A stretch of 6,358 nucleotides of DNA, from positions 1 to 6,358 of the forward strand of contig JAUPWD010000043.1 in NCBI GenBank assembly GCA_030916685.1. Reading direction: 5' to 3'. Positions 1-5,272 of this stretch are shown piece after piece. The number at the start of each line of letters is the position of its first letter. The stretch's first letter is position 1. The position numbers and the translations under genes were made by a program. Origin of the DNA: Patescibacteria group bacterium. GTDB lineage: Bacteria; Patescibacteria; Paceibacteria; Moranbacterales; UBA1568. The notes beneath the pieces were generated by a model. That model saw nothing but the letters and a program-made list of their open reading frames with translations. It made no database searches and was not told where the DNA came from.

Positions 1-544
1 AATCGATCCATCCAAGCTCATCCGAATAGGCATACGTCGGAACAGCTCCTGTCTTATTCATGCGAGAAATCTGCAATCCATATCCACTACCAGACAGACT
101 CACCCAGCCCTGCCATCCACCAGCATTCAATCCCGCATCTCTAATCGAGAGGATACGCGCCCATCCAGTAATATTGTCCCCCACCCTCTGTGCGACACAT
201 GACCCACTCGGACAACCCGTTACGTCAGAAGCATTAAAACTGATCCATCCGTAGTATTCACTCCAAGCATATCCAGAGAGATTGCCATTGGTCGTCGGAA
301 TATTGACGGTGTACGAAGGAGTGGGCGTGCCAACTACACCGCAGAGAGCATTATCAATCAATCCATTGCCATCAGTGTCACAATTTGCACTGCTCATACT
401 GATCCAACCGATACCGCCAAATCCGGCTGGATTCACGGTGACACCACCGCCCCATGCCCACCCTTCAATATCTCCGGGTGCAGCGAGAGCTGGATAGAAT
501 GAGAAAAAGAAGGACAAGCAAGCTACTATCAAAAATTTCTTCAT
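1..544 (-). CDS. Secreted GWAW/GWIS-repeat protein, 3' end outside window
   Basis: This is an exported protein of unknown function; 181 residues are visible and the frame is still open at base 1. The start is the ATG at 544-542, which opens a clear signal peptide: MKK, a hydrophobic stretch (about residues 4-19) and a likely signal peptidase I site after PALA, about residue 21. The mature part has loosely repeated aromatic units: GWAW (28-31) with GWIS (46-49), GYAW (91-94) with GWIS (99-102), GWAR (127-130) with GWVS (146-149), and TYAY (170-173) with GWID (178-181). Residues 55-64 read CDTDGNGLID, an EF-hand/dockerin-like calcium loop, with a second Cys at 68 and a Cys pair at 111 and 116. 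Proteins with this repeat style are, to my knowledge, common in Parcubacteria, where they are uncharacterised and presumed cell-surface. It lies 125 nt downstream of korB and probably has its own promoter. The gene call and export are secure; the function is not known. Confidence 0.85.
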   Translation of the reverse strand, partial: MKKFLIVACLSFFFSFYPALAAPGDIEGWAWGGGVTVNPAGFGGIGWISMSSANCDTDGNGLIDNALCGVVGTPTPSYTVNIPTTNGNLSGYAWSEYYGWISFNASDVTGCPSGSCVAQRVGDNITGWARILSIRDAGLNAGGWQGWVSLSGSGYGLQISRMNKTGAVPTYAYSDELGWID

Positions 545-605
545 ATTTTTCTTTGTTCTTTTTTCGTTTGATCTGACTGCTTGCACACTTTCAATTCTTT
601 CTTCT

Positions 606-635
606 ATGATACCCCCCCCCGAGGGGGTTGTGCAA
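606..635 (-). promoter_or_regulatory. Candidate sigma70-type promoter of the secreted-protein gene
   Basis: On the minus strand TTGCAC (635-630) is followed after 18 nt by TATCAT (611-606), close to the TTGACA and TATAAT consensus boxes. Transcription would start near 599-600, giving a leader of about 55 nt before the ATG at 544. The spacer is unusual: it holds five C, then TC, then nine G, so it contains both a homopolymer and a potential hairpin. The assignment rests on box similarity and position alone. Confidence 0.4.
612..627 (-). repeat. C5-TC-G9 inverted repeat with homopolymer tract
   Basis: On the minus strand five C (627-623) are separated by TC from nine G (620-612), so a five-pair G-C stem with a very small loop can form 42 nt after the korB stop. 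It could help end korB transcription, but neither strand has a U-tract after the stem (minus continues TATCATAG), so it is not a canonical intrinsic terminator. It also sits exactly between the candidate -35 and -10 boxes of the next gene. The tract is seen directly; its role is open. Confidence 0.45.
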
Positions 636-669
636 GAGGGTGGTCGTCTCGAATAGTAGATGGAACCCA

Positions 670-1533
670 TTACACGAAAGATTGGAGCAATTCGGAAAAA
701 GACTGCTCATCGAAGGACTGCTTGTGAAGCGGGGTATCCGTCGAACGCACGAGCGTCTCATACGGCTCTCTCTCTGGATTCGTATAGATAACTCCGAGCG
801 GCATCTTCTCGGTCTGAAACGCGAGTTCGAGGGCCCTCATCCGATCGGTCGAGTCATGAGATGCCGGATCGAGCAGATAGGTATTCCCGCTGAACCACTG
901 ATAGGTATTGATCTTATTAAAAACGACGCACGGCTGAAAGACATCAATGAGAGCATACCCGTGCTTCCATTCAAGTGCCTGTTTGAAAATCTCGATTGCC
1001 TGAGCGACATTGCCGGCATTCGCTCGCGCGACGAATGATGCGCCGAGCGTGATAGCGGTCGCGATCGGATTGAACGGCTCCATAACAACACCATTCGTCT
1101 GTACCGGCGTCTGCATACCCTTCTGTGAAGTCGGTGAGGCCTGCCCCTTCGTCAGGCCATATACCATATTGTTATGGACGATATTCACGATTCCCGGATT
1201 GCGGCGGATTGTATGCATGAAATGATTGCCACCCTCGCCGTACGTATCGCCGTCACCGGATTCTGCGATCACCGTAAGCGACGGATTGGAGAGCTTGATC
1301 GCCGTCGCTGCAGGAAGCGAACGTCCATGCAAACCATTGAATACATGTGTCTTCACATAGTGAGGCGTCTTGGCAGCCTGGCCGATACCCGACACGAGCA
1401 CGATCTCCTCCGGAGAATGTCCGAGCTCGGAAAGCGCCGTTTTCAGGATATTTAAAATCGGGAAATTCCCACAGCCCGGACACCAGGCCATGTCCGTATC
1501 ATGAGGCATATCGAATTTTTTCTGATCAATCAT
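670..1533 (-). CDS. korB: 2-oxoacid:acceptor (ferredoxin) oxidoreductase, beta subunit
   Basis: This is the thiamine-diphosphate-binding catalytic half of a cytoplasmic 2-oxoacid oxidoreductase, which decarboxylates pyruvate, 2-oxoglutarate or a similar acid, forms the acyl-CoA and reduces ferredoxin. It has 287 residues, normal for the subunit. It shows WCPGCG (17-22, two cluster cysteines), SGIG (48-51), HGRSLP (69-74), the TPP/Mg motif GDGD (93-96) continuing through GGNH (101-104) and RRN (110-112) to NNMVYGLTKGQ (121-131), and QPC (200-202). Position 52, where well-studied relatives have a third cluster cysteine (SGIGC), is Gln. The ATG at 1533 is chosen because the upstream extension begins with TTG inside an AT-rich repeat and adds nothing conserved; no Shine-Dalgarno sequence is visible. 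It lies 92 nt after the alpha subunit gene and must pair with it. The substrate cannot be fixed from sequence, so the symbol marks the family only. Confidence 0.92.
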   Translation of the reverse strand: MIDQKKFDMPHDTDMAWCPGCGNFPILNILKTALSELGHSPEEIVLVSGIGQAAKTPHYVKTHVFNGLHGRSLPAATAIKLSNPSLTVIAESGDGDTYGEGGNHFMHTIRRNPGIVNIVHNNMVYGLTKGQASPTSQKGMQTPVQTNGVVMEPFNPIATAITLGASFVARANAGNVAQAIEIFKQALEWKHGYALIDVFQPCVVFNKINTYQWFSGNTYLLDPASHDSTDRMRALELAFQTEKMPLGVIYTNPEREPYETLVRSTDTPLHKQSFDEQSFSELLQSFV

Positions 1534-1541
1534 AAAAAATA

Positions 1542-1640
1542 AATTTCTAATTACCAATTTCTAATTTCTAAACAATTTCAAATGATATAATATCAAATTT
1601 TTGGATTTTTATTGGGGATTAGATATTAGGAATTAGATAT
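1542..1640. repeat. AT-rich ATTAGATATT/AATTTCTA repeat region between korA and korB
   Basis: The spacer between the two oxidoreductase genes is nearly all short AT-rich repeats. On the plus strand AATTTCTA occurs at 1542, 1556 and 1563, and ATTAGATATT-type units at about 1618-1640 run into the korA 3' end, so the last residues of the alpha subunit (ISNS) are written in repeat sequence. A perfect 13-nt palindrome, TGATATAATATCA, lies between them at 1583-1595. The same unit family recurs at 3598-3619 and 4877-4903. I see no convincing promoter or terminator here. Confidence 0.6.
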
Positions 1641-3320
1641 TTCTCTTGCGATTTCTTCACAAGAGAAGGGCTCCCCGATGTATTTCAGGATTCGCTGATT
1701 GATTTTTATATGGAGTTCCTTCTCGAGAAGATCGGCGAATTGACCCGTGGCATTGTTTTCGATGACCACGATCTTCTTTCCTTTTTTGAAATATTTCAAC
1801 GCGCTCGGAGCGATCGGGTACACCTGTGCGAAATGGAGCATCGCTACTTTTTCATCGCCTTTTCCGACAAACTCAGTCACGACACCCTTATTGGATCCAA
1901 AGCAGACCAAGAGGGTTTCATAGGCTTTCTCATCGCCGAGAAATGTCGGCGCCAAAGCCTCCTCGGTCAATCCTTCCAGCTTCTTCAATCGCTTGTCCAT
2001 CATTTGTTTGCGCAAGATAAAGCTCTCCGTGATATGTCCCGCTTCATCATGCTCATCGCTATCGACGGATACCATGCCCTTCCCATATCCTGGAATTCCC
2101 CGTGGAGATACACCCCCATCCGCTTTCAATGAATACCGTACATATTCCTCTTTCGTCTCAGCGATATGAGCATTGATCGGAAGGCGCTTCAGATCGGACT
2201 CCTCGATTAGTGCGACGGAATCCAAGAGATATTGATCAGTCAGGATGAATACCGGCGACTGATACTTGTTCGCCATTTCGAAGGCCTGTTGCGCACACAG
2301 AAAGGCTTCTTCCTGATCGCCCGGGATGAATATCGCTCGAGGAAATTCACCATGACCGGAATACAGAACCAAATTCAAATCTCCCTGCTCCGTCCGAGTC
2401 GGGAGCCCAGTCGCCGGCCCCGGACGCATACCGATATGAATCACCGCCGGTGTCTCAATCATTCCAGCGAGACTCACTCCCTCGCACATGAGCGCGAATC
2501 CCCCACCGGAAGTCGTGACGATAGCTCTCCCGCCGGCATACCAGGCGCCGAGACACATATTGATGGCCGCGATTTCATCCTCCGCCTGATCAATCACGAC
2601 GCCAAGTGGCCCACCCTGCTCCGCGAGAAATGTCAGGAGTCCGGTTCCCGGCGACATCGGATATGATGAGATGAAATTACATCCCGCAGCGAGCACGCCC
2701 AAGCCCAATGCCTGATCGCCCGAAAGCATCAGCGCCTTCTTTGTCTTATTTTTCTTCAAAGTGATTTCGATACCCTCCGAGTAGGCCAAATGCCCGCCGA
2801 GCGCATACCCCTTCTCCGCGGCTTCCAAATTTTTCTTCACAACCTCCTCGCCCTTACGAAGAAATCGACTCTGAAGGAAACTCTCAAATGCTTCTTTCGG
2901 AGCTTTCAGAAAGCCCAATATGACACCAGCAGCAATCGTCCCCGCATAAATCGGATTTCCTATCTCACCCGTCAATTTCGAAAGGGGCACATCAACCACA
3001 TGATGTACTGACTTCACTATGCCCTTCTCTCCAAGTATGACCGTCTTCTCCGTAATCCGATCCTCCAAATGCGGAATGACTTCCTTATCCAAAGCGAAGA
3101 GAATATCGATATGACGGGTATACGAACGGACGCCATCATTCGTGATGCGGATTTCCGTCGAATTCGATCCCCCACGGATGCGTGACATGTATTCCTTCGA
3201 CGAAAACACCTGGTACCCCGCGGACTTGAGTACCGTCATGAGCATCGTCTCCACGGTCTGCACGCCCTGCCCCGCCGCTCCACCGATCACGATGGAAATA
3301 TCTTTCGAGAAATGTTTCAT
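1626..3320 (-). CDS. korA: 2-oxoacid:acceptor (ferredoxin) oxidoreductase, fused gamma-alpha subunit
   Basis: This is the partner of the beta subunit in a cytoplasmic 2-oxoacid:ferredoxin oxidoreductase. From the ATG at 3320 it has 564 residues, usual for a gamma-alpha fusion. Residues about 7-185 are the gamma domain (VIGGAAGQGVQT at 11-22, SRIRGG at 46-51, GNPIYAGTIAAG at 121-132). From about 195 comes the alpha (pyrimidine-binding) domain, with SSYPMSPGTG (218-227), the IDQAEDEIAA segment (243-252), TTSGGGFALMCEG (269-281) and RPGPATGLPTRTEQGDL (299-315). The C-terminal part carries a transketolase-C-like domain ending in an ENNATGQFADLL segment. No ferredoxin-like 4Fe-4S domain is present. 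The frame stays open upstream to a TTG at 3383, adding 21 residues that include YLPAGRQ, encoded by a palindromic repeat. I reject that extension because homology-like sequence begins at MKHFSKDISIVIGG. No Shine-Dalgarno sequence is near the ATG; a perfect GGAGGAG lies 42 nt upstream. Pyruvate and 2-oxoglutarate are both possible substrates. Confidence 0.92.
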   Translation of the reverse strand: MKHFSKDISIVIGGAAGQGVQTVETMLMTVLKSAGYQVFSSKEYMSRIRGGSNSTEIRITNDGVRSYTRHIDILFALDKEVIPHLEDRITEKTVILGEKGIVKSVHHVVDVPLSKLTGEIGNPIYAGTIAAGVILGFLKAPKEAFESFLQSRFLRKGEEVVKKNLEAAEKGYALGGHLAYSEGIEITLKKNKTKKALMLSGDQALGLGVLAAGCNFISSYPMSPGTGLLTFLAEQGGPLGVVIDQAEDEIAAINMCLGAWYAGGRAIVTTSGGGFALMCEGVSLAGMIETPAVIHIGMRPGPATGLPTRTEQGDLNLVLYSGHGEFPRAIFIPGDQEEAFLCAQQAFEMANKYQSPVFILTDQYLLDSVALIEESDLKRLPINAHIAETKEEYVRYSLKADGGVSPRGIPGYGKGMVSVDSDEHDEAGHITESFILRKQMMDKRLKKLEGLTEEALAPTFLGDEKAYETLLVCFGSNKGVVTEFVGKGDEKVAMLHFAQVYPIAPSALKYFKKGKKIVVIENNATGQFADLLEKELHIKINQRILKYIGEPFSCEEIAREISNS

Positions 3321-3335
3321 ATCTGTTTTTATTTG

Positions 3336-3355
3336 CCTGCCTGCCGGCAGATAGG
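3336..3355. repeat. Palindromic CCTGCCTGCCGGCAG-type element upstream of korA
   Basis: A 20-nt near-perfect palindrome is centred on the 10-nt perfect core CTGCCGGCAG (3341-3350); the outer arms CCT/AGG also match, with two mismatched pairs between. It lies in the xseB-korA spacer. Read in the open frame upstream of korA it encodes LPAGRQ, a peptide I recall as a frequent product of a dispersed palindromic repeat in candidate-phyla genomes. Only one copy is visible here, so its repeat status is recalled rather than shown. Confidence 0.55.
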
Positions 3356-3362
3356 TATTTTT

Positions 3363-3369
3363 CTCCTCC
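3363..3369 (-). promoter_or_regulatory. Shine-Dalgarno GGAGGAG, displaced from the korA start
   Basis: GGAGGAG on the minus strand is a full-strength ribosome-binding sequence, only 6 nt past the xseB stop. The next ATG in the korA frame is 42 nt further on, with the palindromic element in between. There is no ATG, GTG or TTG at normal spacing; an in-frame CTG lies 12 nt away. It is either chance, the remnant of a site split by the repeat, or used through folding of the repeat. Confidence 0.35.
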
Positions 3370-3375
3370 AGTATA

Positions 3376-3585
3376 TCATGCAACTGGGTCTTTTTCGAGC
3401 TCTTTCTTTACCACTTCGAATTCATTCTCCACCTCCTTCAAGCGGGTCTTGCTTTCCTTGATGAGAGCGACACCTTCCTTCACTTTTTCAAGTGCCTTCT
3501 CGACATCGATTTCCTCCTGACTCTCGAACCACTCCGTGATGGCCTCAAGCTTCTTCAGCGATTCCGACAATGATGGATTTTTCAT
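3376..3585 (-). CDS. xseB: Exodeoxyribonuclease VII small subunit
   Basis: This is the small subunit of exonuclease VII, the enzyme that degrades single-stranded DNA from both ends into oligonucleotides; several copies bind the helical region of each XseA chain. The 69-residue product is slightly shorter than the E. coli protein (about 80). It shows the family pattern: SLSESLKKLEAITEWFES (5-22), the acidic turn EIDVEKALE, then EGVALIKESKTRLKEVE forming the second helix, all strongly charged and helical. It starts at ATG 3585 and ends with TGA. It follows xseA by 37 nt, the usual order, so the two are probably co-transcribed and made together. The leader (CTTTCTTAATTAT) has no Shine-Dalgarno sequence, and an AT-rich repeat fills the gap to xseA. 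Identification is firm because family pattern and neighbour agree. Confidence 0.92.
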   Translation of the reverse strand: MKNPSLSESLKKLEAITEWFESQEEIDVEKALEKVKEGVALIKESKTRLKEVENEFEVVKKELEKDPVA

Positions 3586-3597
3586 ATAATTAAGAAA

Positions 3598-3619
3598 GGA
3601 TATTAGATATTAGATATTG
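3598..3619. repeat. ATATTAGATATTAGATATT repeat between xseA and xseB
   Basis: Two and a half tandem copies of a 9-nt unit (TATTAGATA) fill most of the 37-nt gap between the xseA stop and the xseB start. The unit matches the repeat at the end of korA (about 1618-1640) and that inside xseA (4877-4903). No terminator or promoter is apparent in the gap. Confidence 0.6.
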
Positions 3620-3622
3620 GAG

Positions 3623-5158
3623 TTAAAGGATTTTTCTGACTTCTGTCTCAATCGTACCATCTTTCAAGGAAATATCGAGTCTATCGCCTTGCTTCACCTG
3701 GCCGATACTCCTCACGAGCCCCTTCTGTAATCGCACCAGGCTATACCCCAAAGCAAGCGCCCGATTCGGATCGTATTCACGAAGTTTTTCTTCCATGCGC
3801 TTGAGCATTTGTGAGGTGACCTCGCTCAGTCGTTCAAATCCTGAGAATACTACTCCTTCGGATGTAATGAGGTTATTTTTTGTTCGCTCTATCATGAATC
3901 GTATCTGATCCAATGATCGAAAAAGCTGTTGCTCCGCGCGTTCAAAGCGCTCGCGAAGTTTCGGAAAGACAAGCTCGATAACCTGCTCAGCTTTCGACAG
4001 TGCGACATATTTTTCTGAAAGATCCCGACCAAATCGCTCGAATAGAAGCGTCTGTGCATGTCCCACCACCTGCCTCGCTCGCTCGAACGGTTCGCGGATT
4101 GTTCGTGCGGTCGCCGTCGGAGTTGATACCATCATATCTGCAACAAGCGCGGCGAGTGTCACGTCTTTTTCATGACCTACGCCGAGGAGCGTCGGGATAT
4201 TTGAATTCGCGACTTCGCGAACGAGCATCTCATTATTGAATGCCTGCAGACTCTCGAAGCTTCCACCACCACGAATCACCACAAGGAGATCATACTTCTC
4301 CGCATGCCGATTGAAAAAACGGAGTGCAGCGAGAATCTCGAACACTGCCTTCTTCCCCTCGACGCTCGCCTTGTAGAAATCGACTTTCAATCCAATCTGT
4401 CCGAGATTCATTGTAAAGTCGCCAATCGCCGCACCCTGCTCGGAGGTGATGAGTGCGATACGCGACGGAAATTCTGGCAGAACTCTTTTCTTTTCCGCCC
4501 TCATCAGACCTTCCGTTTCCAGCTTCCGGAAAAGCTCGTCATAAGCCTTCTTGAGAGCTCCTTCACCGGCGAGCTCAATCATATTCACCTTAATCGACAA
4601 TCGCCCATTCGGCTTGTAAATCTCCGGCGCACCATCGATGATGATTTCATCGCCTACCGCGAGATTCACTCCGGAAATCTGATACTGTGAGCGGAATATG
4701 AGACAACTCACGAGACTCTCATCCTGTGAGTCTTTGATCGAGAAATAGACGACGCGATCACGGATATCCACGCTCGATACTTCGCCTTTTATCCGTGCCG
4801 CCATTCCCGACAACCCAAGATTGAGCGCATCGAGAAACTGAGAGACGGAGAGAGGGTCATCGGAAGCTGATTCCTCGATACTAGATATTTGATATTTGAT
4901 ATCAGAAGCCTCTTCTTCAGCATTATCCTTTGATTGACCTCCATTCTCTGCAATGATCTGAAGGAGCATCTGTCCATACCTCCCGAACTTCGCATCCTTC
5001 AACCCCTTGATACAGAGCATTTCTTCCTTATTCTTCGGAAAGCTCGTTGCGATAGCCTCGAGCGTTGCGTTCGGAAACACGCGATAGGTCTCCACTCCCT
5101 CGCGTTTCGCCTGGTCATTGCGCCAGGCCATCAGTTTTCGGTAAAGATCGGTATTCAT
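3623..5158 (-). CDS. xseA: Exodeoxyribonuclease VII large subunit with N-terminal HRDC domain
   Basis: This is the catalytic subunit of exonuclease VII, which digests single-stranded DNA in repair. It has 511 residues against about 450 in E. coli; the surplus is N-terminal. Residues about 4-72 match the HRDC fold of RecQ helicases and RNase D (LYRKLMAWRNDQAKREGV, then FPNATLEAIA, then IKGLKDAKFGRYG). A polar linker (73-102) includes DIKYQISSI, encoded by an AT-rich repeat. An OB-fold domain (about 103-195) follows, then the nuclease domain with VITS-like ALITSEQGAAIGDF (235-248), VIRGGGS (294-300), GVGHEKDVTLA (326-336) and STPTATA (345-351). Asp247, Arg296, His329 and Asp332 fit the E. coli catalytic set D155, R205, H238 and D241 in spacing. 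A long helical region and a C-terminal segment DPNRALALGYSLV...GDRLDISLKDG complete it. The ATG at 5158 is preferred over an upstream TTG (5188) lying in hairpin repeats. xseB follows directly. Confidence 0.94.
   Translation of the reverse strand: MNTDLYRKLMAWRNDQAKREGVETYRVFPNATLEAIATSFPKNKEEMLCIKGLKDAKFGRYGQMLLQIIAENGGQSKDNAEEEASDIKYQISSIEESASDDPLSVSQFLDALNLGLSGMAARIKGEVSSVDIRDRVVYFSIKDSQDESLVSCLIFRSQYQISGVNLAVGDEIIIDGAPEIYKPNGRLSIKVNMIELAGEGALKKAYDELFRKLETEGLMRAEKKRVLPEFPSRIALITSEQGAAIGDFTMNLGQIGLKVDFYKASVEGKKAVFEILAALRFFNRHAEKYDLLVVIRGGGSFESLQAFNNEMLVREVANSNIPTLLGVGHEKDVTLAALVADMMVSTPTATARTIREPFERARQVVGHAQTLLFERFGRDLSEKYVALSKAEQVIELVFPKLRERFERAEQQLFRSLDQIRFMIERTKNNLITSEGVVFSGFERLSEVTSQMLKRMEEKLREYDPNRALALGYSLVRLQKGLVRSIGQVKQGDRLDISLKDGTIETEVRKIL
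4877..4903. repeat. In-frame AT-rich repeat inside xseA
   Basis: On the minus strand this 27-nt stretch reads as ATATC/AAATATC units and encodes residues 86-94 (DIKYQISSI) of the large subunit, in the linker between the HRDC and OB-fold domains. It resembles the spacer repeats at 1618-1640 and 3598-3619 and stands out from the less AT-rich coding sequence around it. Its length, 27 nt, keeps the frame. Confidence 0.6.
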
Positions 5159-5170
5159 ATATTGGAGATA

Positions 5171-5253
5171 AGCGGTCACACCGCTCAAAAAGCGGAATGA
5201 CCGCTCCTGCGTATTGCGAGAGCGGTCGTTCCACCTGCGGGCGGTGCGTCCGC
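5171..5253. repeat. Array of four GCGG-N5-CCGC mini-hairpins between gyrB and xseA
   Basis: Four 13-nt units of GCGG, five variable bases, then CCGC lie at 5172-5184, 5192-5204, 5222-5234 (degenerate, ending CCAC) and 5241-5253. The loops differ (TCACA, AATGA, TCGTT, TGCGT) while the stems are kept. The first unit extends to a 6-bp stem, AGCGGT/ACCGCT, ending 12 nt before the xseA ATG. Units two and three also pair with each other as a longer stem. The array fills most of the 114-nt spacer. Confidence 0.7.
5187..5232 (-). terminator. Candidate intrinsic terminator or attenuator after gyrB
   Basis: On the minus strand a 13-bp stem (5232-5220 with 5206-5194, one mismatch; 13-nt loop) is followed after GC by five T (5191-5187). 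A smaller alternative stem, AGCGG/CCGCT at 5191-5205, is followed directly by four T. It lies 41 nt past the gyrB stop. Since only 28 nt separate the T-run from the xseA start, with no room for a promoter, read-through into xseA seems needed, so partial termination is more likely than a full stop. Confidence 0.5.
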
Positions 5254-5272
5254 TTAGGCAAAAATATTTTCT

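Noticed and set aside
628..1038. 136-codon open frame on the plus strand opposite korB
   Set aside because: It overlaps the clear beta subunit gene in antisense, and its first bases lie in the candidate promoter region of the minus strand; no homology-like motif is seen.
1586..1591. TATAAT on the plus strand as a divergent promoter
   Set aside because: There is no -35-like box at the right distance, no plus-strand gene downstream, and the hexamer is part of an AT palindrome in a repeat tract.
3376..3378. UGA recoded as glycine, as in some candidate phyla
   Set aside because: TGA ends xseB at the expected family length, the other stops are TAA, and no gene has an internal in-frame TGA.
3321..3383. 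N-terminal extension of KorA from a TTG start
   Set aside because: It would overlap xseB and consists of spacer plus palindromic repeat (YLPAGRQ); family-like sequence begins at the ATG at 3320.
5159..5188. N-terminal extension of XseA from a TTG start
   Set aside because: The ten extra residues come from the hairpin array and the HRDC-like sequence begins right after the ATG at 5158.
5171..5253. CRISPR-like array
   Set aside because: The repeated units are only 13 nt, the spacing is irregular (18-30 nt), and the variable parts are hairpin loops, not spacers; no cas gene is nearby.
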